From: Adenophora triphylla var. japonica
Lineage: Eukaryota; Streptophyta; Magnoliopsida; Asterales; Campanulaceae
Assembly: GCA_022495995.1 (NCBI GenBank)
Contig: JAFEMH010002503.1
Location: 124,001-188,000, forward strand
Length of the DNA: 64,000 nt
Direction of reading: 5' to 3'
The stretch's first letter is position 1. Every line of letters begins with the position of its first letter. The notes beneath the pieces are model-generated. The model was given only the letters and a program-made list of their open reading frames with translations. It made no database searches and was not told the origin of the DNA. Below, in pieces: positions 26,271 through 37,770 of the stretch. The translations under genes were made by a program, and so were the position numbers.

Positions 26271-26710
26271 GAGGGAGTATTACTTTTTCCTTTTCTTGTA
26301 ACAATTAGTTCATTCTCTTTAAATATACTCCCTCCGTCCCAGCCGAACCGAAGGTGCCCAAATTTAGCATTGCACGAGGGAGTATTACTTTTTCCTTTTC
26401 TTGTAACAATTAGTTCATTCTCTTTAAATATACTCCCTCCGTCCCAGCCGAAGGTGCCCAAATTTAGCATTGCACGCAAATTAAGGAAATGGATGGAAAG
26501 AAAAAATGTTGTGAGTGTAATTTGAAAATAGGAGAGAGAATGAGTGGAGGAAACAGTAAATTATAATGGTGTTGTGAGTATTAAAATAATGTAGGAGAGA
26601 GAATAAGTGGAGAGAATAGTAAAGATTCTTTGCCAAAAAAGGAAAGTGGAAGCTTTTAACGGGACATCAAAAAATGGCAAAATGGGAAGCTTCTACTGGG
26701 ACGGAGGAAG
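26271..26710. mobile_element. Stowaway-like MITE with a tandemly duplicated head
   Basis: A complete MITE spans 26433-26710, starting CTCCCTCCGTCCCAGC and ending GGGACGGAGGAAG with TA flanks. In front of it a ~105-bp segment (gagggagtattactttttcc through attgcac) is duplicated in tandem (26271 and 26376 starts). This creates a second partial head at 26328. Confidence 0.75.
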
Positions 26711-27398
26711 TATATGAATGTTTAAATTTAATATTTAAACTTTTGAAGGGCATTTGTAAAAATATTAAATGATGATGCAGGAAAGGTTTCATATCAGCCT
26801 TAGTCCAGCAGTTAGGTTGATCTCCAGCTAATTGACCTGAAACCACGAACAAACGACTAGCCGTGTTGGTCTCCGGTTAAGACCATCTGGCGTGATGATG
26901 AGATAACGCGTATTAGGCTTATAAACTGAATTGAAGAACGTAATTCTCAAATAGCAAATAAGACATTACCTTTGAACGTTGAAAGTTGTTAGGTATTTAT
27001 AGTGTTGGTGTAGGATCGTGTTGAATCACTGAAATCACGGGAATTATACTGGCATAACTGACTCCGAGAAAGTAGAAGGCGGTTACAAATAACGACGTGG
27101 GTTGGCGCATGTGTTGGTAGGTCGAGGTCGCTTGAATGGTCAAGGGCGACCTAACTTTGTAACTTGGTTTGATATGAATTGTACAAGTATGTGATCGTAT
27201 GTCGGACGAAACTAGGTTGAGACCAATGATGGTCGGACAATGAGCTAGGTCGACTGATCTATGATGGGTCGTTGGTGTTGTAGCGATTAGACTGGCCCAT
27301 TAGATAATAGGGTCTCAATAATGTATAAAAGGTTGGGCTTTACTCGTTGGGTTTGGCCCGTTACTTTTAAACTTTTTTTTTGTTGAAAGGCAAAACTA
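26711..27398. other. unassigned repetitive-looking intergenic DNA
   Basis: No open frame or known terminal motif was recognised in these 690 bases. The composition is more GC-balanced than the surroundings (for example gtgggttggcgcatgtgttgg), hinting at an old LTR or gene remnant, but I cannot support either. Confidence 0.3.
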
Positions 27399-28280
27399 TT
27401 AAACTTAAGCAACAACAACAATGCCTTAATAACAAAAAAATTGGGATCGAATAACATAAATCCTCATATACACCATTGGGAAAGAAAAAATGTGAGGAAA
27501 AAAGGAGAGAGAGAGAGGAAGAGAGAGGTGTGAATAAGCTCATGTAGTTTTCATTCATTTTTATACAAGTTTACTCAATTTTTCCCCACCTTTAACCATT
27601 TTATCATTTTTCTACTCTTCAGGCCTTCTAATCGGTGCACCACTTGATCTCCACCATAACAAAATCATTTTAGACGATTCTCCCTCATTTTATCTTCAGT
27701 TGGTGCAACTCCTGTGTTCCCCTAATCACCTCATTCCTTAACTATCCTTTATTGTACACCCACACATTTATCATAGCATACATATCTTCGTCTCATTCAT
27801 ATTATGAATGTGACTCTGTTTCACAACCCAATACTCATTGTCATATGGTAGTGTATACATAATTTCTGTGCGGTAGAGTTTTCCTTTTAATCTATGGGAC
27901 ATATCGGGATCACATAGAAACCATGTGACACTCTTTCATTTTGATCACCTGCTTTAATACTATAAGTAACATATACACTCAGTTCTCCATTTTTTCGGAT
28001 AATAGATACACGATAGCGAGGAAAAAACAGAAGTTTACAATATTCCATCAAATGTGATCACCATTGCCTTGCTACCTCCAACTTTGCTAAAATTACAATT
28101 CAAATATTCGGTCTTTTTTCTACTCGTTCTAAAACTTTGAGATTTCAAAGTTTTTCTTCATAATTTCAACGTACTTTCAACATCTTGTATTGTCTCATTA
28201 ATCATCACAGTAACATTCACCAAGCTAATAATTTTGGACTGACCTCGTCAATTTGTCTATCGTAACAGCTAAAGAAAAAG
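27399..28280 (-). pseudogene. RTE-type LINE, 3' end of reverse-transcriptase ORF, decayed
   Basis: Read on the minus strand, short stretches match plant RTE-clade LINEs in the right order, with stops and frameshifts between them: a degraded DELTR/ADD region near 28250, SRxKTEY-like near 28110, RLKGKLYRTEI near 27880, YWVVKQSHIHNMNE near 27820, MCGCTIKD near 27755, and DKMRENRL near 27690. The 3' end carries the GATCCCAATTTTTTTG...AAGGCATTGTTGTTGTTG signature typical of this family's tail (27400-27450). Only the last ~0.9 kb is present, as expected for 5'-truncated LINEs. Confidence 0.8.
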
Positions 28281-28346
28281 ACTAAGTGCATTACAATTAG
28301 TAATCACTTTGCCCCCAAAAATAGTGTCCCATTCGTCCAAGACTCA

Positions 28347-28831
28347 GGGCTACTTTGATAGTTGTATAAGGTTAAGGGGTATTATTAGTGAGTGGATTAT
28401 TAATTCCCTCGTTATTAATCCAAGGTATTAATAATACCGGTTTTGTAAACATTATATATCCGGAATAGAGAAATAGATTTTTGGTGTTATAAAGAGAGAA
28501 AAGAAGAAGAATAACTTACCTTAGGAATGATCCACCGTCCGAGCGGAGAAAAAACGTGTTCAAAGAATGACGGCAGGGTTTTCGTTTTATTAACAATAAG
28601 AGTTATTAGAAGCTGGGTAAGATAGGAAACACAAATTAATCATGGTGTCTAATATGAAAGGGGAATAATAATAAATCTTCCTCTCCAGATAATTAGTGAG
28701 GGAATTAAGACTCATTCCCAATTAAACGACTTAATTACTCGGATGTCTAATTGGCAACCAACACCCTCTGAACGAATCTTAATAATCCTGATAAATGTTA
28801 TCCTGCCTTAAAACCCCTAACCAAACGGCCC
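28347..28831. mobile_element. MITE with GGGCYRYTTTG ends
   Basis: The left side GGGCTACTTTGATAG and right side (reverse complement) GGGCCGTTTGGTTAG are related inverted ends. Further inverted similarity runs inward (attaattccctc / gagggaattaag). Flanking TCA and TAA could be a mutated 3-bp duplication. The interior is non-coding. Confidence 0.5.
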
Positions 28832-29123
28832 TAAGAGTCATGTCAAGAGTCTGTATTCATATTAATAAGAAAATAATAAGAAAAGAGTAAATAATTGCAC
28901 GTGAATTTAAAATATAATTGTCTAAAAAACGAACGATGATTCAAGTGGGTAAGAAGTGCAATATAGTTAGTATTATTATTTTTTGACTCTATAAAAAGAA
29001 GAAGATATAAATATCTAAAACACTGTTCATTATTTATTTATTCGGAAATAAAGCAAAGTAGAACTTTAGTTTGGGATATGCCAAAAGGAAATATATGACT
29101 CATAGCCCGGGACATAATGAGTA

Positions 29124-29404
29124 CTCCCTCAGTGCCATTGAAATCTTCACCTTTTTGTTAAAACGGGTGTTCCGTTAAAAGCTTCATCTTTCCTAAAATG
29201 ACAAAAAATCTTTACTATTTCACCCACTAATTCTCTCTTCTACTTTACTTTTATATAATCACAACACCAATCAACTTTACTATTCTCTCCACTCATTCCC
29301 TCTCCTATTTTACTTTTATACTCACAACACTTACTCCACTATTTTTTTTTCTTAATTTGCGTGTCATGCTAAAAAAGGTGAAGCTATAAACGAGAGGGAG
29401 GGAG
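29124..29404. mobile_element. Stowaway-like MITE
   Basis: Ends are CTCCCTCAGTGCC and complementary GAGAGGGAGGGAG, with TA flanks (29122-29123, 29405-29406). Subterminal sequence is complementary (cttcacctttttgttaaaa / aaaaaggtgaagc). It is non-coding. Confidence 0.75.
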
Positions 29405-29749
29405 TATTAGTTATTTTTCTAATCAGTATCTTAAATTTTGACCATAAAAATCAAAATATCAAACAAATCAAAAGTGTGACTTTTATTTTTTTAAGGCTCT
29501 GTTTGTTTCACGGAAAATGACTTCCGGAAAATGATTTCCAGGAAAATGTTTTTCGGAAAAGGAAAACGTTTTTCGGAAAATGTTTTCTCCTGAAAAATGT
29601 TTTTCGGAAAATGTTTTCTCTTGTTTGGTAAATCTTAAGAAAATGCTTTCCGAAAAACAATTTTCGAGAAGTTTGTGAAAAAATAATTTTAATATTGGTG
29701 GGTGGGGTAGGCAGGGGTAGAGGAGTTAAAAAAATATAATATGAGTAAA

Positions 29750-29959
29750 CAATTTTTTTTTTTTTTGGGGAGGGGGGTAGGGGGTAGGCGGGGTGGGGGT
29801 AGGGGGTTGGGTGGGATAGACAGGGAAGCTAAAAAAAATGAGATTTTTTTTTTTGGGGGGGGTGTAGGGGGGTAGGCGGGTAGGGGGGGTAGGCGGGGTG
29901 GGGGTAGGGGGTTGGGTGGGGTAGACAGGGAAGCGAAAAAAAATGAGATTTTTTTTTTT
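29750..29959. repeat. G-rich minisatellite, left half
   Basis: Units of roughly 90 bp combine a T-run, a G-tract block (for example ggggtagggggtaggcgggg), gggttgggtggggtagacaggg, then agcgaaaaaaatgag. The array resumes at 46451-46710 beyond the Pack-MULE. Runs of three to five G separated by one or two bases meet the usual G-quadruplex pattern. Confidence 0.85.
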
Positions 29960-30240
29960 GGGTTTATTACGAAAAACTCATTAAAAAAGATGACATTTAC
30001 AAAAAAAAAACATGTAAGATAGAATTTTACAAAAAATTACTTAATTAAATATGAATATTACTAAAAACTATTTTTCACACAAAACACACACCCACACTTC
30101 CTCTGTTCACTCTCTCTCTCTCTACTCAACCGGTTAATCCATCTCCGGCGACCACCTTCCGCACCTCTGGCGACCATCTCCGACGACCACCTCCGGCGAG
30201 TTCATTGATTCCGGCCAAGCTATATAAGTAATTCAGCCGA

Positions 30241-30387
30241 ATGTCAACGTCGATCACAGCTATGGTAACAAGGGAAATGTTGAACGGATTAAATGATGCT
30301 GACACCATTGAAATTACAGAGTACACATTAATTCAGTTAAGAGGATTATTTCAATTATTTAATTATTTAAAGTTTTCCTTATTTTGA
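30241..30387 (+). other. short open frame in the Pack-MULE, not recognised
   Basis: An ATG at 30241 opens 48 codons beginning MSTSITAMVTREML. It follows a C-rich ccggcgacca repeat tract and a TATATAAG-like motif at about 30221. It may be a captured gene 5' end, but I recognise no family and no splice site is evident. Other sequence up to 30750 is AT-rich without genes. Confidence 0.2.
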
Positions 30388-30775
30388 CCAAGTCTGTATG
30401 GCACCATTACAAACAAAGACATCTACTGGTTGACCCGCATATAATTGACCACAATACACTTCACCACATTTTCTCAATTTACGGCTGATATTAATTTGAG
30501 TTATCCCGAACACACGTTAAAAAACAATGGAATGTGGCATTACTATTCAAGGTGGCGTTGGGCGTCGATGGCCGCATTGTCATTGGTTTGACCACGCGTT
30601 TCGATTTTTTTTTTAAGATTCTGTAAACAAGTTATAAAAGTGTTGGATGAATTATTAAATGCGTGGGAAGCCCTTTTATGAATGTGGATAAGGTCGTAGT
30701 ATAATATTTGGGCTTATTAGTGTATGTAATTATAATTGGTAGTATATACTCCCTCTGTCCCGATTTAAGGTTTTT

Positions 30776-31672
30776 AGTTGTTTATCAGTTGTTTATCAGT
30801 TGTTTATCAGTTGTTTATCATGTTTATCATTTATTTATCAGTTGTTTATCTTGTTTATCAGTTGTTTATCAGTTGTTTATCATGTTTATCAGTTGTTTAT
30901 CATATTTATCAGTTGTTTATCAGTTATTTATCATGTTTATCAGTTGTTTATCGGTTGTTTATCAGTTGTTTATCATTTGTTTATAATGTTTATCATTTGT
31001 TTATCATGTTTATCAGTTGTTTATCATGTTTATCAGTTGTTTATCAGTTGTTTATCATGTTTATAAGTTGTTTATCGATTGTTTATCAGTTCTTTATCAT
31101 GTTTATCATTTGTTTATCATTTGTTTATCAGTTGTTTATCATGTTTATCATTTTTTTATCAGTTATTTATCAGTTGTTTATCAGTTGTTTATCGGTTGTT
31201 TATCAGTTGTTTATCATGTTTATCAGTTGTTTATCAGCTGTTTATCAATTGTTTATCAGCTGTTTATCAGCTGTTTATCATGTTTATCAGTTGTTTATCA
31301 GTTGTTTATCAGTTGTTTATCATGTTTATAAGTTGTTTATCGATTGTTTATCAGTTGTTTATCATATTTATTATTTGTTTATCATTTGTTTATCAGTTGT
31401 TTATCAGTTGTTTATTATGTTTATCATTTGTTTATCAGTTGTTTATCAGTTGTTTATTATGTTTATCATTTGTTTATCAGTTGTTTATCAGTTGTTTATC
31501 ATGTTTATCAGTTGTTTATCGGTTGTTTATCGGTTGTTTATCATGTTTATCAGTTGTTTATCAGTTGTTTATCAGTTGTTTATCAGCTGTTTATCAGTTG
31601 TTTATCAGTTGTTTATCATGTTTATCAGTTGTTTATCATGTTTATAAGTTGTTTATCGATTGTTTATCAGTT
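30776..31672. repeat. TTTATCAGTTG minisatellite, left part
   Basis: More than 80 tandem units alternate between the 11-mer TTTATCAGTTG and a shorter TTTATCATG form, with point variants (TTTATCGGTTG, TTTATCATTTG). It follows a ctccctctgtcccg Stowaway-like half end at 30750. All three forward frames stay open because the unit has no in-frame stop; the predicted ISCLSVVYQL proteins are artefacts. Confidence 0.95.
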
Positions 31673-31910
31673 TGTAACGACCCTAAACCTAGGCACCTAT
31701 TTTAGTATCATAAAATGTCACTACAAAAAATAACCCCTTTTATGACGGTCGACGGACCGTAGCAAAAAACTCAAAAACCGACACAAAAGGTATTTGTGAC
31801 GGTTTTGTGACGGTTTTGTGTCCGACTTAATTGCGCGGGTCACAAATACTTTGTGACGGGTGGTAAACCGTCATAATTGTTTTTTGTGACGGTCTTTGTT
31901 AGGTTCAGAA

Positions 31911-32144
31911 ACAATGCAAAAGAAACTGTGTCATATGTTTAAAAGTTATGTTCGCTTTTTTGCGACGGTTATGACCGTCACAATTGATATATTTATTACA
32001 GTTCAGAAACAATGCAAAAGAAACTGTGTCATATGTTTAAAAGTTATGTTACACTTTTTGCGGCGATGTATATAACCGTCACATTTGATATATTTATTAC
32101 GGTTCAAAAACAATGCAAAAAAAACATTGTCATATGTTTAAAAG

Positions 32145-32145
<1 letters not shown>
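31911..32145. repeat. CACTA subterminal tandem repeat, ~90-100 bp unit, three copies
   Basis: The unit gttcagaaacaatgcaaaag...gtcatatgtttaaaagttat...gcgacggttatgaccgtcac is present twice in full and once in part. It includes the gacggt / accgtc motifs of the element ends. It runs directly into an (AT)n microsatellite at about 32145-32218. Confidence 0.8.

Positions 32146-32218
<73 letters not shown>
32145..32218. repeat. (AT)n microsatellite, ~72 bp
   Basis: A pure alternating TA run follows the third partial copy of the CACTA subterminal repeat. It is a perfect palindrome and prone to length change; short frames encoding YIYI are artefacts. Confidence 0.95.
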
Positions 32219-32220
<2 letters not shown>

Positions 32221-32610
32221 GTTTCTAAAATGGTGATATATTTTACTAAATCACAATTTCTAGAAAATATGTATATGAAAAAGAGAACTTTTTCATTCCA
32301 AAATCAATAATACCACAATAATCCCAAAGTGCTTAACATCCAAAAGAAATAATCCCATAGTACTAAACATGTGCTAAATATATAACATTGTCCAAAAGCC
32401 ATTATAGCCATAGAGCCATGTCAAATGATAAACTCTTAAGTCACTAGCGGTGGAACTGCCAAGATGTATCCTTTGCACAACAAGTAGAATCTTTCGCCAC
32501 GAATACTCCTATAAATAAAATATATAACACAAATATTCGCATATATATGCATGCATATGTAAAAGTAAAATTATGCTAAGGAAATTAAAAGCAATACAAA
32601 ATATTTACTA

Positions 32611-32717
32611 CCTCCGTTCGAAATAAATGTCACATTCCTTATTTTAAAACGTGCCATTCATATTGGGAAGACTAAAAATAAAGGAAAAGTGTGACATTTA
32701 TTATGGGACGAATGGAG
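32611..32717. mobile_element. short Stowaway-like MITE inside the CACTA element
   Basis: Left cctccgttcgaaataaatgt and right acatttattatgggacgaatgg are inverted repeats flanked by TA. About 107 bp. The surrounding 32219-34530 is AT-rich; I recognised no gene in it besides the PBA1 exon at 34537-34613. Confidence 0.7.
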
Positions 32718-34536
32718 TATTAGTTGATTCATATATATGATACAATAAAAAATAATTATAAACTAACTACACTTACCTCGAAAACACAAAAACACACTAA
32801 AGCACTAGCTAGACATTCCATCAAGCCCATCTTCTCGTATCACCGGCATGTTGAAGGATTCACCTATGTATATGAATCAAAAACTATGAAATCACAGGAA
32901 ATGCCCATAGAAAATGGTAGATGACATAAAGATGCTCATAACATCACTTGTGAGTAAATGAAACAAGGTATATAAAACCAAACAATTTATGGAAAATTAA
33001 AGTTATTTATATAATAAAAATTACCAACCCGACTAACACTAGATGGAATATGAGTCAAAACATTCACTCGCAACAAAAATTCCATGCAAACAAAAAGAAA
33101 ATGAAAGTTTAGCAAAAGAATGGAAAGGATAACAACATAATCGTATATGTATGTATTGCAGAAAGTACAAAACATAAAACTTCCATGTAGAAACTCGGGG
33201 GTAGGCATAAACATCTACCAAAACTTGCATTGTCTTGTTTTTGTTTTCCTCGTCGCACATTAGTTACACTCAAAGACTACAAACTAAATGCATAGTCACC
33301 ACAAAGCCATATAATAATAACATTTACCCCGCCAAAAGATTACAATCACCACTAATTGATAGAACACGATTCACTAGAATATGATACTTGTGCAACATCG
33401 TGTATACATGCAAAAGGAGAAATATATTTATATATATATAAAGCATACCGCACTGCATATATCACATCACAAAGAGAAATATATTTATATATGCAAAAGG
33501 AGAAAATTCGACCTCTTTTTCAAATTCCGAGCCGCAAAACAAATTCAAATCCACTATTTCGTAGATTGATTTTGCTAGAGCTAGTAATTTCATCCTCCTC
33601 CTATTAAGAACCCGTTTCAAGGATATCAAACATGCAAGAAGTATATCATCTTCCCAATAATGAACGATTTTACAGGATCTAGCTTTAGTTTTGTTTCCCC
33701 ATGCTACAAGGGTACATGTGGATAATGGCTGCAATTAGCAGCAGCCTGCCAACTCTCCCAAAAAATATTAGAGACTTAACAAGTTCCAACAAAAGAAGCA
33801 AGTTTGCATGTACAATAAAATGCCTATCCAACTAAGGTATGCAAAATCAGTCACATTTATTAATATCAAGGACCAATCAATTTCAAAAAAAAAAAGTAAA
33901 CCCCTGATCCAAGTAGCATGCTCTCCTAGAGAGAGACGTCTAATTTCTGAAGTTCCTTCAGTGGATCAAGATCATGCATAACATATCAAGTGTCTAAGCT
34001 ATTCAGCAGGTAAGATTTTCACAAACTATACCATAGAGAAGTGCAATTTAGTGGTCCACTAGTGGTTAACAAGAAGCACTTAAGTTTTGGGTAGCATCCT
34101 TGTCCTAACCATAGATATGACACAGTTGCCAACCCACCAAAAATGAAAGGTAAGAATTAAAAAAATAGGTCGGCTCTATGAGAAAGAACCCCATCCAAAA
34201 TGAAAGATAAGAAATAAAAGAATAAGTAAGCTCCATGTGTGGGAGAGAGAGAGAGAGAGAGAGTCCAACGTTTTCAATATTAGGTTTCAAAATCATTTTA
34301 ATGCGTGCTTAAAACTAGTCATGAAAAGGTAAATTGTAAAGTTGGCTCTACTTTCTACAACACAACAATATCAAATAAACCTAATCGAATACACACACAC
34401 AATATCCATCCAAGATCAAGCCCATCATTAAATATAGAAAAAATAATAAACATGTATTCAAAGAATTATACATACACAATTAAGAGTGTATATGATTCTG
34501 TGTGACACAGAGAGGGGGGGGGGAGCGGAAGCTTAC

Positions 34537-34613
34537 TGATCCAGAGCGACACAAGTAGACATTATCAGACAGCTGAGTGATTTTGTCCGAAGCTCTATTT
34601 GCAACGTACATTC
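34537..34613 (-). pseudogene. PBA1-like (proteasome beta-1 subunit) exon 2, intact copy in CACTA
   Basis: The minus strand reads an acceptor tag at 34614-34616. It then encodes [18 protein letters not shown] and VYLCRSGS before a donor gtaagc at 34536. This is exon 2 of the 20S proteasome beta-1 (caspase-like) subunit and includes the active-site lysine (Lys33 of the mature chain). Exon 1 lies at 42190-42301, separated by the LTR element. Later exons were not found in 32200-34530, so no full protein can be made. Confidence 0.85.
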
Positions 34614-34641
34614 CTACACAACAACATCAACGATTTCGTAA
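34559..34641. repeat. 83-bp target duplication, left copy
   Basis: The segment from acattatcagacagctgag to gatttcgtaa is identical to 41935-42017 and covers part of PBA1 exon 2 plus 28 bp of intron 1. It flanks the gag-protease LTR element instead of the usual 5-bp duplication. Confidence 0.93.
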
Positions 34642-36155
34642 GCAAGTAAAGTAAAAGCAGTGAATTTTGTAACCAAAGTTTATAGACTTGATTTAAAACT
34701 AAGAACATAAAATAAATAACTACAACTAACTAAACGAGAAAACAGATTATGAGCAGAGATTCGTAGATTGGATTTCACTTCACCATCATTCTATGCAGAA
34801 TTTTACTTATAAAACATCAACTCAACTTCTAGGGTTCATTCACTTTAGCTAGGATCGACACGGTTAGGTGGTCGGATTACAATCCTAAATATTCTTTTAA
34901 TATTGTGAATTCTATTACGGTACTACAATAAGCCAAGAATACATTAAGAACACAGGAATATGAAAACCTAACTTTAATCGATTTCTATTACGGCACAGAC
35001 CAAGTTATTCAATCAATAGTGGTCTATGTATAAATCGCCCAAATTAATGGCGAATTCAATACCCAATTAGTCAAAGACGAGTTCGTATCTTAACATACGT
35101 CTCAAATCTAAGAACAAGAATTTAAAATCTATTAATGAACTAGAAGGAATCAAATAGAAAGAATTAAAATATTAATGCATAGAAATTCGGTGAAGATCAA
35201 AACAATCTACAAATCTAATAAATTAGCTACTCATAATTAATAATAAAAACCTGAATTGATTGATGAATTCTTCCCTTCAATTGTTCCAAGAAAAGAAAAT
35301 AAAAATAATGAAACTGAGTATATGATATAATCTGCGATAATATGTTATATATTCGTCTCCTCCAATCCTATACGTGGCTGCTATGATTAAATAGGAAAAA
35401 ATAGGGCAAAACTGGTGCATGGCTCAGGAATGACAAATATGCCCTTCAATTGATACGTACGAACTGCTGTTGGAATCGGAGGAGCGCGGCCGCGATGACT
35501 GTTAGCGCGGTCGCCCAACTTGGCCGAGAGTTTGCCGTGTAATTCTTCTCTGCGCGGCCGCCCTTGTGGTTAGCGCGTCCGCCATTTGCTGACTGAGTTG
35601 CTCCAGTAGCCCATTTGCTTGGCCCAAATTATTACCCTTGGCCCCAAATGCCTTGCAAAGCTCGGCCATCAACATTCCCTTTGGCCCAAAATGGCCGGCC
35701 ACAATCCTACCTCGCCTTGACTTGATTTAATACCAATAATATTCGGTTCGTCTCGCACTTTTGCAACCGCACTTTGACCACTTTAATGACTTCTTCTGCG
35801 CTTCGCTCTTTGGACTTTTATTTTTCATTTTATCCCAGGAATTTTTATATATTAAATTCGTCCGAAAATTCCATATTCCCGCTTCGGTCCCGAATTTTCC
35901 AATATTTCCCATTTGGTCCAAAAGCTTCCAAATGCCGCTTAGTCCTTGAGCTCGTAATTTCACTATTTTCCTTCTCTGCTCCGCTCCACTTTATTCCTTT
36001 TGCACTTTTTAGCCATAAAATGCACCTTCAATCAGCTCTATACCCTGTACTCATAAAATACTCACAAACCACATCAAATATACATAAAACTCGGGAATCA
36101 AACACAAAGAAAGCCTAAAAGTGCATCATTTGGATGGGTAAATACACATCCATCA
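34642..36155 (-). repeat. 3' LTR of the gag-protease element, truncated
   Basis: It starts within the LTR at gcaagtaaagtaaaagcag and ends catccatca. The outer ~105 bp present in the other LTR are missing. Left flank and LTR share gtaa at the junction. Between about 35550 and 35990 it differs from the other LTR mainly at CAG/CTG sites. Confidence 0.9.
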
Positions 36156-37770
36156 AACACCCACAAACTAACCTTTTGCTCGTCCCGAGTAAAACAAAAC
36201 TAAAAGAAGTAAAATACAGCTACTCTAACTACTAATAATAAAACATTAAAACAAAATAATATTTTTGGGATGTTCTATCAAAGATGATTCATTGGCCATA
36301 CAAGTCTCAGATTCTCACCAACACACATAATCAACAAGTGCCACCACAGTAATGGGATTACAATCACATTGAAGCATAAAACTCACAATTTTCCACCGCG
36401 GCCTGAATGATGAATGAATTATGGGAGGTCACTGCCAACAACCTAAGATTGTTTATGGATTCACTAAGCGATGCTCTAAATCAATATGTCATAGACAGTA
36501 CAACCCAAAAAAGGACACTCATATGCATATTTACACGATTGTCAACCCGGTTACTCGATATTGAATGAATAATATGGCTTAAAAGTTAAGGTGCGAAAGA
36601 TCGCAGGGCTAGGTTCATGGTTACAATTGAAGGTAAGGACATACGAAAATATGAAAGTGAAACTAGAAAGTCTTCTTTTAACAATACATCCTCCACTCAC
36701 CCTTATTACTTTCCAATGTGCCAACCCACAAACTAAAACTTTTTCATACATCAACATGGGGTTGGGCACATTCCACTACTTCCTTTGGTCACCTTAAAAC
36801 ATGATTTTCACTTTGACATTAGAGAGGGCTCGATTTTTTCATTTTTTTTTTTTTTTGCTTTGCACAATTACATCACGAAGAATGTGCATTCAATATTTTT
36901 TTTTTCTCAAGCCCCTCTTTTCATTACATAACATGACCCTTTTCTTTCTTTTCATGACCACTTTCCACTCCACCCTTGATTTTCCAAGAATTCACCCACA
37001 ATTCCCAATTCATTCCCTAGTTTCACTTTCTCGAAAAGGTGAGACAAATTAAATTTGTGTATAGGTTAAAAGGGTGGGACAATGAGGGTACAAAAGAAGG
37101 CGAATGGTGGTCTAAGATAACCTCTCACTTTGTGAGAGATTCCATTATTTTTCAAGCTCAAAAGGGGTTCTAGCGAAATATTTTTAGTGACTAGAAAGTT
37201 TAAGGCTCACAAAAAGGGATTCAAAGAATAGCCATATATATCAAGTAACCTATTGACGTGATATTAACAATCATGCAAACATGTTCTAGGGACCCCGAGA
37301 ATACACAAAGTGATCCCATAAAAGGCACCTAAGTTGATGACAATGACCAAGAATATGATACGGAAGTGAAAGGTGGTGCAATCATAATTTAAATGTTTCA
37401 ATGCAATCCCAATCACCACACTAATAATAGCACAAGTGATTTTAAAATTTAAGCACACTCTAATCATCACAGACTTTGGCCAACATCCCAACTATGAAAA
37501 GAACAATTTTTTTTTAAATTTTTCTATTTTTTTTAGAGGGTGACACTATATACACTCCCCTATAAACCCACAAACTCGGAGAGTTGCCCACCCCCAAACT
37601 CAAAACATGCTATGTCCTCATAGCAAAGAGAACAAAAGCGTGCCTTGGGCTTAACGGATGGCAAGACACTACTAAACAGTAATTAATCAAAACAATAAAA
37701 CATACCTCATTGGGTTGCCTCCCAAGCAGCGCATTTGGTTAAAGTCGTTAGCCCGACTATGGTCCCAAGC

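Noticed and set aside
30776..31672. CRISPR-like array of short repeats
   Set aside because: Units are directly adjacent with no spacers and the context is a plant transposon.
30778..31705. Long open frames repeating ISCLSVVYQLF in all forward frames
   Set aside because: They arise from an 11-bp tandem repeat without stops; being open in three frames at once shows that there is no coding constraint.
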